Assembly: GCA_905221605.1 (NCBI GenBank) | Contig: CAJNDS010002739.1 | Span: 1-64,000 of the forward strand | DNA from: Symbiodinium natans | Taxonomy: Eukaryota > Sar > Dinophyceae > Suessiales > Symbiodiniaceae | Length of the DNA stretch: 64,000 nucleotides | Direction: 5' to 3' | Translations under genes and position numbers: made by a program | In this document: one piece after another, positions 1 to 10,749 of the stretch | Layout: the number at the start of each line of letters is the position of its first letter | Position numbering within the stretch: the first letter of the stretch is position 1 | The notes under the pieces: generated by a model | The model's database searches: none | What the model saw: only the letters and a program-made list of their open reading frames with translations | What the model was told of the DNA's origin: nothing

Positions 1-4
1 TGTG

Positions 5-35
<31 letters not shown>

Positions 36-480
36 TTGTCTGTGTCTGTGTGTGTGTGTGTGTGTTTGTTGATGTGTGTGTTTGTGTGTGTGTGTGTGTG
101 TTGTGTGTGTGTGTGTGTGTTTTGTGTGTGTGTGTGTGTTTTGTGTGTGTGTGTGTGTTTGTGTGTGTTTTTGTGTGTGTGTGTGTGTGTGTGTTTTTGT
201 GTGTGTGTGTGTGTGTTTACATATGTATGTATATACATCCATGCATGAATACATACAGTACATACACGTACATACATAGATACATACATAGATACATACA
301 TACATACATACATACATACATACATACATACAGACGTACACACACATACACACATACACACATACACACAAACACACAAACACACATACACACATACACA
401 CATACACACATACACACATACACACATACACACATACACACATACACACATACACACATACACACATACACACATACATT
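1..480. repeat. TG/CA and ACAT microsatellite
   Basis: Positions 1-215 are almost pure (TG)n broken by short T runs. 217-345 are ATGT/ACAT tetranucleotides. 345-480 are (CACATA)n/(ACAC)n. The long open frames on both strands (Cys-Val or Tyr-Ile-His repeats) are products of the low-complexity sequence and not genes. The left half is TG-rich and the right half CA-rich, so the block could fold back on itself. Confidence 0.95.
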
Positions 481-2385
481 ACACACCCCACGTTACCTGT
501 CAGGGTTCCTAAATTTGTCTCAGATTACGAGCCCGTACTTCTGGCCTTAGACATGAGACAATGCCAGCCAAAGACTTCGGCAACCTGCCATGAGAGCTCG
601 CGGAAGCGCCCGCAGGGCCGAGATGGGCGTTGGACTCCGAGTGAAACCCTCTCAGGCGCCCTCACAGTCGTTCCGTTCCGGGTTCTCACGATTGTGTCGC
701 TCCATCCGAGCTGCCAAGATCGCCATCTCCGCAGACTGCTCGGCCTGTGCCAATCAACAGGTCATGGACTGGCCGGAGGGAGCCCGATGTCAGCCAAGTC
801 TCGACATCTGCATTCTTTCTGAGAATGCAGTATACCGTCGTGGCATAGAGTGCCTCACTCGACGGAGCGTGCTCATTGTCGGCATGCGCTTCCACATGGC
901 ATGACTGCCGGTGAAAAATCTGCCGGGCGGCCGTAGCTCGTGAGTCCGCACTCCGCGGAAGTGTAATGATCTTTGCCTTCGGCCTGGCTTCCTTCCGCAC
1001 CAACACTTCCAAGAGACTATTGTGGAATATGGCTATGTACGGCTTGTATAGGAATCCCAAAAACTCTCGGATGATAAAATATCTGCACCGGCCTGCAGCT
1101 GCCGGGCCTTTTCGGACAGCGCGAAGCGACCGAGCCGCCCACGCCGGCCCAAAAGAACCTGGCCACCGCAGCAGCTGCCTCTGTTGCCCAAAATGCGCTT
1201 CGCTCATCTCAGAACTGGACCAGCGCGGATGTTCTGGAGCTCTTGGCCTTGGTGCATGCGTTTCAAAATTTTGGGAGGCACCCTCGCATGACCTCCGAGG
1301 AGGGCCCTCCCCCCCCCCCCCGCAATGCAGCCAATGCACACCTTTGGAGAAGGCCTCCATCCCATCCAGCATCTTGCAAAGCGCCATGCTTATCCAGCGG
1401 CAAGCACGAGCTTTTTCCATGCAGCTTGCCTGCTGCTCCTGGCAGCAGACTGTATCGAACTTCTTGTTCTGCAGCTTACCTTCTGCATGTTTCTGTCGTT
1501 GAGGTAGCTACTGTCTTTTGCAGTCTTGCTGCGACAGAATTATCCTGCAAACAAAAGCATATGCCACGTGTGGAGCGATTGTGAAGAAGCGAAAGTGGGA
1601 TCAGCTGTAGGGGGCCGTTGCTCGGCATGTTGAAGCTAGTAAGATGTGAAAGATATAGTGACTTTCTTTGAGGCCGGGCTTGCAGTGAACTGTTTGCAAC
1701 GGCCAGTCGGCCAAAGGTCTCCAACATCTTTCGGGTCTAAAAGAAACATGTCCAACAAAACTCACTCGATAGAAAGGCACAGATCAATGGAGTCCAGTTC
1801 ATGTTACACAATAGCAGAAGATGTAAGGGAAAACTGTTGAAGATCGAGTGCGAGCTGACCATCAGATGACGTTCAAGGCATTTGAAACTTAAGTCACACT
1901 CACGGGCAAGCATGAGCGAAACATTTGCCTACACTCAACCGAAAGCCATTCGTTAGACAACTTGATGCAAGCTCTGTTGACAACACGCAGGCATGTGGGG
2001 GCCTAGTGACCCCGGCCCGTCCTGGAAGTCACGACCAGATCGCAACAGCGATGCGGCCCTAAGGAGCTGCAGCGGCGTCTCCGCTGTTTGCAGCGTCAAG
2101 CCCTGCCAGCCGTAAGCAGCTTAAGGGAGGCTCAAGCAGCCTACACCAGGCATCGGCAGCACAGAACCTCTATCCCCCCAAAACATAGCCCCCAAGTGAG
2201 CATTTATTCCCCGCCCCCCCACCCCCCCCGGCCAACTCCACGCTCTTCCCTGCCTGGGTTAGGTGGATGCAGATGGCATCTCCAGAAGAACGCGCCTCCA
2301 GCTCTGGCATGGCTGAGGAAACTGCCTGGGGCCATGCAGGCAGGGGTGGTTTAACTAGGGCATTTGTTTTGGCTTAGGGTGCTTT
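481..2385. other. Mostly non-coding; one possible decayed exon
   Basis: No gene can be supported. Plus-strand frame around 1131-1285 gives an amphipathic stretch containing WTSADVLELLALVHAF, which is reminiscent of helical repeats in RAP/OPR organelle RNA-binding proteins. It is followed by stops and a run of C at 1310-1320. The minus strand has a 244-codon open frame over 686-1420 with no recognisable motif. Either could be a fragment. Nothing else is seen. Confidence 0.3.
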
Positions 2386-2440
2386 TGGTTTAGGGATTCA
2401 GGATTAGGGATTAGGGAGTAGGGTTTAGGGTTAAAAACAC
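2386..2440 (+). repeat. Degenerate TTTAGGG interstitial array
   Basis: About five TTTAGGG-like heptamers with substitutions (TTCAGGATTAGG and similar). A short CCCTAAA pair of opposite orientation sits at 2551-2568. No gene is seen between here and 3460. Confidence 0.85.
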
Positions 2441-3462
2441 ACCCGCCGGCATCAAAGATGCTACAGAGCGAAGAACTTCCGGAAGTGGGCGCTCACAGCT
2501 TGTCTCTGCAGGTGCATGAACATAAAGGCTCTTCCTGAGTCCTGAATCCCTAAACCCTAAACCCCTCTTCAGCTACCAGCTGCAGCCTTGACATCCGTCC
2601 GGCACAAGCTCCGAGAGAATTGTCACGAGATTCAAAAAGAGTCAAAAAGCCTCCGAAAGACCACGGCTGCTTCGAGGATCGGGGCCCTGCTGCTCAACAA
2701 CGTGCCGAGGTTAGCGACACCCGAAAGGTCGATTTCGGAGCTCCGGGTCATGGCATGCTGGTTGTTGCAAATCAACAGAATCGACTGGCAGGATTTCTTG
2801 TGTTGCAGAGGCCCTGGTTTTTTTGCGAGCCTCAGTGGTCATTGCGGCCACTCAGTTGTGACAGCTACAGGACCTCAATCCTCGTGACTGACAGTTCTCG
2901 CTTCTGGAACTTGACGCCTCCGCACGCGTCATACTGCGAGCGGCGCCGATCACATTTTTGCTCTTACACAGCAGGCTCCCAACGTTGATGTCTATGCAGA
3001 ATGGAGGGTTGGGAAAATTGCACACACGAACACAAGCTCAAGCTGTCAAGGCATTGCGCTTTGCAGGTAGATTGACGCACACTCTTGCCCAGTGCCCAAA
3101 ACTCAGACAACTCAGGGAAGTGGCCTTTAGCCGTTGTGGTACCAACTCGGGGCGGAGGTGGAACGTGACTTCCCGCACCGAGTCCTGAGCGCCATTATTC
3201 AAGAACAATCACGTGCGTTTTTACCTTCAGGGCTCGGAGTGTTCACAGACCATGTCATGCACACTACCGGCTACGCTCAAAAAACACAAGAACCTTCCAG
3301 GCAGGCAATGCAATGCGCAAGCAAGGCACGTGGGTGTTTGCAAAGAAAGAGAAGCCGTAGTGTGTCAGAAGCCTGCTGTTTTCACAGTCTCTCTGGTACA
3401 GGTGCAGCACCTCGCCACATGCAGACACACTGCTCGAACTGCTTGTATCAAGGGAGCCAGGG

Positions 3463-3728
3463 GTTTAGGGTTGGGGTTTGGGGTTTGGGGTTTAGGTTTT
3501 AGGGTTTAGGCTTCAGTTCCCTGACCCAAAGCACGGGCGAGGCCGACGCGCGACCCACGAAGCCGCAATGATCAATACATCGATGCAGCCTTTCTAGGGT
3601 TTCTTTGCCCCCCGCATACCCGTGCATGCCCACTCAGGGTTTAGGGTTTAGGGTTTAGGGTTTAGGGTTTAGGGTTCAGGGTTCAGGGCTTAGGGTTTCG
3701 GGTTTGGGGTTTAGGGTTTAGGGTTTAC
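3463..3728 (+). repeat. Two TTTAGGG arrays
   Basis: Heptamer arrays lie at 3463-3508 (mixed TTTAGGG/TTTGGGG) and at 3636-3728 (about 12 units with TTCAGGG and TTTGGGG variants). The 3510-3635 spacer shows no gene. Confidence 0.9.
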
Positions 3729-3865
3729 CTTGCAAGTACGGTTATGGAATTGGGCTTGGGGCACCTCTTCTCCCGGCTCGTAGCCAACGGCTCCAGCTGG
3801 AAGCAAGAGGCCTGAGCAAGAGCGACCGCCCCAAAGCTGCCCATCATCTTCCCTTCATGCAGCGA

Positions 3866-3977
3866 AACCCTAAACCCTACTCCCTCTTTTACGGCTACTC
3901 CCTTTTTTGCATCAGGACTTGTGCAACCCTACTCCCTAAACCCTAAACCCTAAACCCTCAACCCTAAACCCTAAACA
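3866..3977 (-). repeat. CCCTAAA arrays
   Basis: Short CCCTAAA tracts at 3866-3880 and 3926-3977, orientation opposite to the array 140 bp upstream. Nothing else is recognised from 3978 to 4886. Confidence 0.85.
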
Positions 3978-4886
3978 CGATTCTGTATCCTTGCGCCTAT
4001 GCGATCTATCCCCGGGCTCTTCAACACGTCAAGCTTGACAAGCCAAGCATCGTGCCCCATCCTGGTCGAAGCGGGCCTTGCGCATTTTCAAGGATTGGGA
4101 GCTACTACTGCTTGCTTAAGAACTCCCCAAAGAGGAAAATCCTCTTCCTTCTCGTGCCCTTAAGCAAAGAGTAGGCTAAGAGAGTACATGGGACTGTGTG
4201 CGCGACTGCAGATCCAGAAGCTTGGAAACTGAACCGACGTGGCAACATTCATGGGCGGGCGTGCTTAAACTGTGCCCCGAACCATTCAAAAACAATCCCA
4301 AACAAAGGCGTTTTGGAGATGCCTAAGAGCATCTTCTCTCAAAAATTCGCAACATCTCCTACGCAGTTGTCGCAAAGTGGGACCGAAAAGTGCTGAGGCA
4401 AACCTGGGCGTTTTCCGCGAAGTTTCAACCCGTTTTCGGTCTCGGGGAGGGGACGGTTCAAGGGCTTGACGAAAGGTTGAGCATCTGCTGTTCGCAGTGT
4501 CCGGTCATAGGTGCGTGTTAGGATTTGCCAGATGACTGCTGAGTGTTGACCCGCAAGCTCACTATCGCCCTAACCCAAGAGTACACCCGAAACCCTCAGA
4601 CTGCAAGCTTGCCGTTTCCGAGTTAGTGGTTCCGGAAACAAAGACATTTTGAACTCCAAGAAGATGTCCTTCGACCTGAAAAACGAAGAAGAAAAAACAA
4701 AACGGATGTGGCATTTTGAGCTTCGAAATGGCGCTGCAAGCTTAACACCTTGCGTGTGGGCCGGAAAAGGTGGCCCCCCTTCTGCGGTTGCATGGGCGCA
4801 GCATACAATCGGCCCCAGGACCTTCTCAACCACACCCACTGAATTGCGAAGATGTTCCCTTCGTTCAGGCTCATTCCTGTCAAATC

Positions 4887-5017
4887 CTCAAACCCTAAAC
4901 CCTAAACCCTAAACCCTAAACCCTAAACCCTAAACCCTAAACCCTAAACCCTAAACCCTAAACCCTAAACCCTAAACCCTAAACCCTAAACCCTAAACCC
5001 TAAACCCTAAACCCTAA
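4887..5017 (-). repeat. Long perfect CCCTAAA array
   Basis: About 18 uninterrupted CCCTAAA heptamers, one of the most homogeneous interstitial telomere-like tracts in the window. It begins and ends in unique sequence, so it is internal and not a chromosome end. Confidence 0.95.
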
Positions 5018-5141
5018 CTCAAACCACAAGCAGACTCAGGTTACCGGCCTCTACTTCCGCATCAGGCCGGTGGTTCAGAGAATCCAGTAGAGGGGAGAGG
5101 CCATCGGAGTCCCAGTCCCCATCCGACCTTGCCCACCAGAC

Positions 5142-5462
5142 TGGTTTAGGGTTTAGGGTTTAGGGTTTTTTGTTTAGGGTGCACTAAACAAAGGGTTTAG
5201 GGTTTAGGGTTTAGCCTCTCACGGAAGTTTTGAGTTGAATGGTGTCTTGGCCCTTTGGCTTTGACTCTTGCAACTCGGACAAGCCAGGCGGGGTTTACAG
5301 GTCCTTCTACAGGGCTTGAAGCTCAACCAACGGCTGGCTCAAGGCCCCTCCCAAAGTGGCAGAACAAACGGTTTCATTCACGACCTCAATCTCCATTCCC
5401 TGCCATCCAGACCCTAAACCCTAAACCCCAAACCCTAAACCCTAAACCCTAAACCCTAAACC
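5142..5462. repeat. Opposed TTTAGGG and CCCTAAA tracts
   Basis: TTTAGGG units occupy 5142-5213 (interrupted by TTTTTTG and a non-repeat stretch). CCCTAAA units occupy 5411-5462. The two lie in inverted orientation about 200 bp apart, with unique sequence between. 5463-6167 is AT-rich with a C run at 5852-5865 and no recognisable gene. Confidence 0.85.
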
Positions 5463-6167
5463 ATTTTGAAACTCGTTTCTGGAAGAGAGATCAATGTTGG
5501 CTCAAGAAGAGGCCGAGGCCGGGACATGTCAAAAGCCACACGGTCGAAGGCGCGGGAGACGTAGCATGACCTCACAGGGCTGTATGCTATGGTATACAAC
5601 CCATTACATTAGAATCTAGTCTGTAGATATCCTGAATGAAAACATATTGTATTACGATATCATGCAATATTGTAGAAGAAATGAAAAAGAATCCACCATA
5701 ATATACAATGTTTCAAAAGAACAAAAGAACAGAGTATAACACACCGCGATGTGTTGCTCAAGATACCCGAGTGACCCTCAAATAAGCCCAACTGTCTATC
5801 AATACCCCCCGTTTCCCATATAAAATTGAAGACATCCATGGTGGTCCTTCCCCCCCCCCCCCCCACTTGCTGCGAAGCGTTCAATACTGACTCCCCCCTG
5901 TTCCTCGAAGGCATCAATACAAAGACAACTCTGAGGGGGAGAGCTACGCTAGCTTTCGTGATTATATAGTTATATATAGATACATGTAAACCTATATGTA
6001 CAGTAATTATACTTGTGATTTAAGGGTCTGAAAGGGTCTCAAGATGGTTTGGTTCGTAAGTTTGAAGGAAAGGGGACCTGTGTGCTGCTGAGCCCACCTT
6101 GCCCATCGCCACGCCTCGTAGCTGAAACGCTCTGAGGCGAAAAAGTCCTCGGCTTTAGAGACTCACA

Positions 6168-6274
6168 TTGGGATGTTCCCCCTTAAACTAACAGTCCTTA
6201 ATGGGGATTATAATGATTATAGTACCCCCGATTTTTTCCTTATTCAGGACTGTTAATATAGGGGACCATCCCAA
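6168..6274. mobile_element. 107-bp TIR element (introner/MITE-like), family A
   Basis: Terminal inverted repeats TTGGGATGTTCCCCCTTA (left) and TATAGGGGACCATCCCAA (right) bound a 107-bp block. An inner inverted pair, ACAGTCCT and AGGACTGT, makes it nearly fold-back. Related termini occur at 35609-35639 and 35850-35917, and in the 108-nt intron 21683-21790. There is no coding capacity, so mobility would have to be supplied in trans. Confidence 0.7.
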
Positions 6275-6317
6275 GGCTCACACCTGCAACCGAGCAAAGA
6301 AACAGCGAAAGCGAAAC

Positions 6318-6560
6318 GATGTCAAGCCGCTGGATCTGCTTCTTGAAGCTTGCCCAGCAGGTTGCGATGGCTCTCCCTTTCGTCCTTCACCGCCTGACAC
6401 CAAATTTAAAGCCAACAGATGCATGGGACATCCTCAAGTGACTCAAGCCTCAGAACAAGACGCAGCTGCGCCTGCCGCGCTTCCTCTAGCAGCGGCGTGC
6501 CTACGAGCCACTGTAGCGCTTCCTCATTCGTGTACCAGCTCCTTGGACGCTGAGGAACTC
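6318..6560 (+). pseudogene. Possible decayed helical-repeat (RAP/OPR-like) fragment
   Basis: The plus-strand frame starting near 6318 reads ALPFVLHRLTPNLKPTDAWD, a pattern of Leu-rich helix followed by proline and a WD-type motif like the helical repeats of RAP/OPR/FAST organelle RNA-binding proteins. Stop codons interrupt it soon after, and the frame that resembles a continuation shifts. It abuts the family A element at 6168-6274. It could equally be a single exon with an unrecognised splice site. Resemblance is by eye only. Confidence 0.2.
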
Positions 6561-8056
6561 GTGTGACACTGTCACACAACTTGTGCTGCCAGGTTCAACG
6601 CCAAGTTTCAGCGGATCACTTGCCGGTAGGATCTGCAGGTAGGGATACCAGCCGCACAATTCAGGCTCCTGCCAGCATTGCCACAGCCTGCCCTTCCAGG
6701 TGAAACCGAATTCACAGGCCAAGTGAAGGTGACAGTCCTCCCGACCCCAGATCATGTACAACCACAGCAGCCTGAAGCTCTTTAGAACAACGCATAGTTC
6801 AACTCGAGAGGGGTTATACAGGGAGTGCCAGAATTTCTTGAATAACTTTCTGGAGTCTTGCAGTCACTGCAGTCCTGCACCAGCGAAAACGTTCCGGCTG
6901 CTCCTCTCTCTTGGTTTCAGCCGAGACGCTCCTCGCCCCGAATTTCGGGAATCACCGCCAGCACCTGCCAGCGCATATTGAATACATGTACACACACAAA
7001 CAGAGATTAGTTATGAACACTGATCATGTAATACGAATATTCATGATTTAGCGCATATACAGACATATGAAAATGTCTGTATGCATGCACGCGTGCATGC
7101 CTTTCTGTACATATGCAGAACCAACTACCAACTGACTCCAACTCACTGAGGTGCAGGGTGCTGGCATGCAACCAACTCGTCTGCCTTTGCACCGAATGTA
7201 GACTTCCGGACTTGGGCGGCGTGGAGGATAGCCTCCGAATTCACTCGAAATTCACGCCTGTGCCTTGAATCCTAAACTCCCCCGACTCCCTACTCCCTCC
7301 CTATTTTGGACCCTTGAGCCCTGACAGTCAGCCTAACAGGTGCAGCTATCATCCCAACCCATGAATTGGCCGCCACTCTCAACCCACATCGACCGCAGCT
7401 CTGCTTTCAAGCGGCTTTCAGCGGGATCCTTGCAGGCGGGATCATTCGGGCTTGGTTCCAAAAGAGGGCCCCCATATTTTTGTTTAAATCATGTGTGCAG
7501 GGGGGGGGGGAGGGATGCTTGAAGGAACCCCATCTATCTCAGAAGAACAGACAGCCAAAGAATGAGGACAACCATATGTCCTCCTCACCCCCCCCCCTGC
7601 CCACACTGCAACTACTCAGCACAGCCCGCGTCCTCACCAAGGCATCCCCTGGACCAAGGCGGCGACACGCCTCAGAAGCCAACCATCACACAGAAGCAAA
7701 ATCATTTCGAACAGAATCATATAATCCCTATAAATATACTAATGGATTTATGTCAACACTCCCATTTGTGCTTTCTTCTTGTCGCTATTATGTCCACCTT
7801 CCCTCGTAACCAGCAGCAGCCAGGCTCTGCTGCTTTTCAAAAAGCCAGGGGGCAAAGACCCCGATTCCGCCGAACCGGTCGCAGCGAAGTTCCACCCCCA
7901 GATCCTGACCAAGATCGCGGAGCTTCGGTGCCCTGAGCCACCGTGAACCCCAACACCGCACCTCAAGGTCGACAGAAAAGCTGGTCTTCAGCCATTCTTT
8001 GAAGCTTTGGACCTGAAGTTCAGACATCTTGCCACGCCTTCTCTGCCGAAGTGTTC
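6561..8056. other. No recognisable gene except a possible first exon
   Basis: Low-complexity patches (ATG/CAT-rich around 6985-7110, a G run at 7500-7510, a C run near 7590) and no protein family recognised. A minus-strand ATG at 8027 opens the frame beginning MSELQVQSFKEWLKTSFSVD, followed by a plausible GT donor (GAG|GTGCGG, about 7961). It could be the first exon of an unidentified gene. The frame stays open to 7788, so a 79-codon unspliced reading is also possible. Confidence 0.3.
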
Positions 8057-8196
8057 GGGTTTAGGGGTTTAGGGGTTTAGGGGTTTGGGGGTTTGGGGGT
8101 TTGGGGGTTTAGGGGTTTAGGGGTTTGGGGGTTTGGGGGTTTGGGGGTTTGGGGGTTTGGGGGTTTAGGGGTTTAGGGGTTTGGGGGTTTAGGGGT
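8057..8196 (+). repeat. Octameric TTTAGGGG/TTTGGGGG array
   Basis: About 17 units with an 8-bp period (TTTAGGGG and TTTGGGGG alternating in blocks), unlike the 7-bp period elsewhere. The extra G is constant through the array. The G-rich strand is plus. Confidence 0.9.
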
Positions 8197-9039
8197 GTTC
8201 CGGCTGCTTGCCTTGTGCACCACTGTAGGACTCGCCATGGCATGGCACGGGCGAGGAAGGTGTGCTTAGGCTTTTTCGTTTCCACCGGGACGACTGGTTT
8301 CAGAAATGGCCACTTGCATGCCAGATTCAGGGCAGCTTCGGGTGCTGGGGGCAGGGTCCAATGTAAGCCGTTGCCGTGGGCGATCTCTCTACATCTCATA
8401 CAACCACAATGCAACACCCCATGCCCTATCGATCGCTATCGCAAGATCTCCCAGATCCCCATCGGCCATGTGGCAAGCATGAGCAAGCAGCAAAGAGCTG
8501 CGAAGGTGAAGCTTCAAAGCCATGAGTCAGCGGTTCTGTGGGAGGAGTGCCTGCAGCAAGACTTGAGGCCGTGGTGGAAAGTGGAGCTGCAATTCCCGCA
8601 CCGGCTCGTCCAGGCGAATTGTCAAATGCTTTCCAAGGGGAGGGTCGGCACCCAAGAAACCGGATGTCTGCTGGACGCGTCGGGACGAGCAGCTTTCGCC
8701 TGCGACGACTACGCGGGGGCCTAAAAGCAACACTTCGATGCCACAGCAAATCCCGTGCACATCCCCTGATCACCAAGCCAGTTGTTAGGGCTCGCAATTA
8801 AACCCCTAAACCAAGAAGCATTGAGCCCCCAAGGCTGGGGTCCATGCACGTGCGTGTCGTCTCCTGCAGAAGGCACAACGCACGTGCTCAATCTGGTTCA
8901 CGAGCTCCAGCCACCAAGCCATGAAATGAAGGGCATCAAGGGACCACAGCTTTGTGGGGACTTTTTTGCCGCCGCGGACTATAGGGTCGGGTGTGAAACA
9001 AGTGTGCAAGATCTCTATAGCAAAAAAGTCTATAAGTGT
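8197..9039. other. Unassigned sequence downstream of RAP gene
   Basis: Open frames exist on both strands (for example plus 8125-8724 and minus 8527-8760) with balanced composition, but none shows a family motif. Part of it must be the 3' untranslated region of the minus-strand RAP gene that ends at 9040. No polyadenylation signal can be assigned. Confidence 0.3.
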
Positions 9040-10518
9040 CTAAGTAAAGGCCGTCTCGTCCGAAGCCGGCGCAGGCTGCCGCACCCAGTCCTTGCGCTTT
9101 CTCTCAAGGCCTTTGTACGTGTGCGCCTTCTGTCTGACCTTCTTTCGCTGCTGCTCCAACTCTTTGTTGTGCGTGTAGCCCACCTGTGCACGAATGCGAA
9201 ACATCTGCTCATCTTTCTGGTCTTCCGACAAATGGGTCCAGAAACAGTCGTGAAGGGTAACGACCCTCAGACCTATCTTCCGAGCAATCCGCGACTTGAG
9301 CCCAATCCAGCCCGAGGGTCTTGGCCTGCCAGGTCCCAAAGGCAACATGGAGTCGCACTCCAATGCGACCCTCGGCTCCATCATAAACCCTGCGAACCAA
9401 CAATGCTGCTCATCCCACTCCCGGCCGAAGGAGCAGTTCAGCAGCGCTTGTGTGTTCGTGCGCTGTAGACACATGTCCACGTCTCTCTGCATCTGGTCGG
9501 CTCCCTGAGGCTGGGCATGAAGAATGATGCTGTCCAGCCAGCGGTGGTGAAGCAACTCTTGTATCCACATGGGCATGGCCCGCTTAACGGCTTCTTCACA
9601 TGCGGGCTTTTCAACATCAACACAGTACAAGACTTGATATAAGAAGAACTGGGCCCACCCTGACTGCTCCAGCTGGGACTTGTCATGGAGCTGCTCGCAA
9701 GCGCGGACAATGAGAAGTGGTAGCACCGGATAGCCGTTGGCTGTCTCACTGACGTCATATAGCCCGGACAGTACTACGCCGAAAGCGGCCTTTGACCAGT
9801 CATGCACGCTTGCGACACCATCAGGATCATTGTCCTCAAGCAAGGCCCTTCGGCCGAGCTCCTGCACGATCTGCCCACAGAGTGGGCCATAATCGCGCGT
9901 CCCTGACCCATCCAGGCCGTCGAAGATGACCTGCTCGCCACCGAGGCCCAGGGAAGCAACGGAATGCAGAAGCAAGGTCAGGGCTTCTGTCCGGAAGCTG
10001 GTCAGGCTGCGGTCCACAGCATCCAAGAGATGGGGCAGGAGCGGAACGCAGCGGTACTCCAGGCAAGCCATGGAGTAGAGCAAAAGCGGCGCCACTGCGT
10101 CTGGGAGCTCCTCGCGCAGCTTCCACAGATCGTGGGCCAGGCTTCGAAACTGCTTGTGCTTGGTCAGCAGCTGCCTGTCGGCTGTCGAAAAGAAGGAGTT
10201 CGGATCAAAAAGGAAGCCGAGCTGCGCAAATGCCCGGATCAACACAGCCGAGTCCGCGCCACCACTCGACACATGCCGCTGATACACTTCCAGAACCTTG
10301 GCAGGATCCGTGAGGACCTGAGAAGAGGCCAGGTCTGCCAGGTCGGTGGGTGTCAAGTCATGCGGAGGAACTGTCCGGAAGACGTCCGTCTGCAGCAACT
10401 CTTTCGGCTGCCGGGCGCGCAATGCTTCCATTGACACCATGTTAGGTGTGTAGCTCGTAATACGTCTTGTCGCCTGCAGAATCCGGTGCCATCGCGAGGA
10501 GCACCGCGACGCAAACAT
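9040..10518 (-). CDS. RAP-domain-type organelle RNA-binding protein, intronless
   Basis: A single uninterrupted frame of 492 residues. I chose the ATG at 10518 (start MFASRCSSRWHRILQATRR), because that N-terminus is Arg/Ser-rich, lacks acidic residues and looks like a mitochondrial or plastid presequence; the open frame upstream is Cys-rich and untargeted. Residues ~60-380 are Leu/Ala-rich helical hairpins such as LIRAFAQLGF and LLLYSMACLEYR, as in OPR/FAST-kinase-like proteins. Residues ~395-455 (VALECDSMLPLG ... LKSRIARKIGLRVVTLHDCFW) match the RAP layout: a beta strand, then a long helix before a hydrophobic strand and Trp. The tail is Lys/Arg-rich. Family knowledge: RAP proteins act in organellar RNA processing or translation. 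The exact target is unknown. Lack of introns, unlike its neighbours, suggests a retroposed copy, but no convincing spliced-leader relic is seen upstream. Confidence 0.7.
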   Translation of the reverse strand: MFASRCSSRWHRILQATRRITSYTPNMVSMEALRARQPKELLQTDVFRTVPPHDLTPTDLADLASSQVLTDPAKVLEVYQRHVSSGGADSAVLIRAFAQLGFLFDPNSFFSTADRQLLTKHKQFRSLAHDLWKLREELPDAVAPLLLYSMACLEYRCVPLLPHLLDAVDRSLTSFRTEALTLLLHSVASLGLGGEQVIFDGLDGSGTRDYGPLCGQIVQELGRRALLEDNDPDGVASVHDWSKAAFGVVLSGLYDVSETANGYPVLPLLIVRACEQLHDKSQLEQSGWAQFFLYQVLYCVDVEKPACEEAVKRAMPMWIQELLHHRWLDSIILHAQPQGADQMQRDVDMCLQRTNTQALLNCSFGREWDEQHCWFAGFMMEPRVALECDSMLPLGPGRPRPSGWIGLKSRIARKIGLRVVTLHDCFWTHLSEDQKDEQMFRIRAQVGYTHNKELEQQRKKVRQKAHTYKGLERKRKDWVRQPAPASDETAFT

Positions 10519-10749
10519 GGATGGGAAAGGCGCAAAATTGCATCTTGGGCCATGAAAGGCTTGTGGAGTCTTTGCTGTCCGTTCACAACCGCACTTGTGC
10601 CTGTTCAGGGGCAGATGACAAACTTTCGGCAGGGTCGAAGCAGCTTGCCTTTTGCCAGCGGCCCCCCGAGCCCCGCAGTGTCTACTTCCACAGCTCGTTT
10701 CCTGCGCAGTTGGCTCAGTTGGGTATCCTCTTCCACTGCAGCGGCACAT

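Noticed and set aside
2..550. Cys-Val-rich 182-codon ORF
   Set aside because: Pure translation of a TG microsatellite.
4887..5017. True chromosome end (telomere)
   Set aside because: Unique sequence continues on both sides and dozens of similar arrays of both orientations follow.
5490..5510. Second spliced-leader relic (TTGGCTCAAG at about 5494)
   Set aside because: Only ten bases match, the upstream bases do not, and no gene follows.
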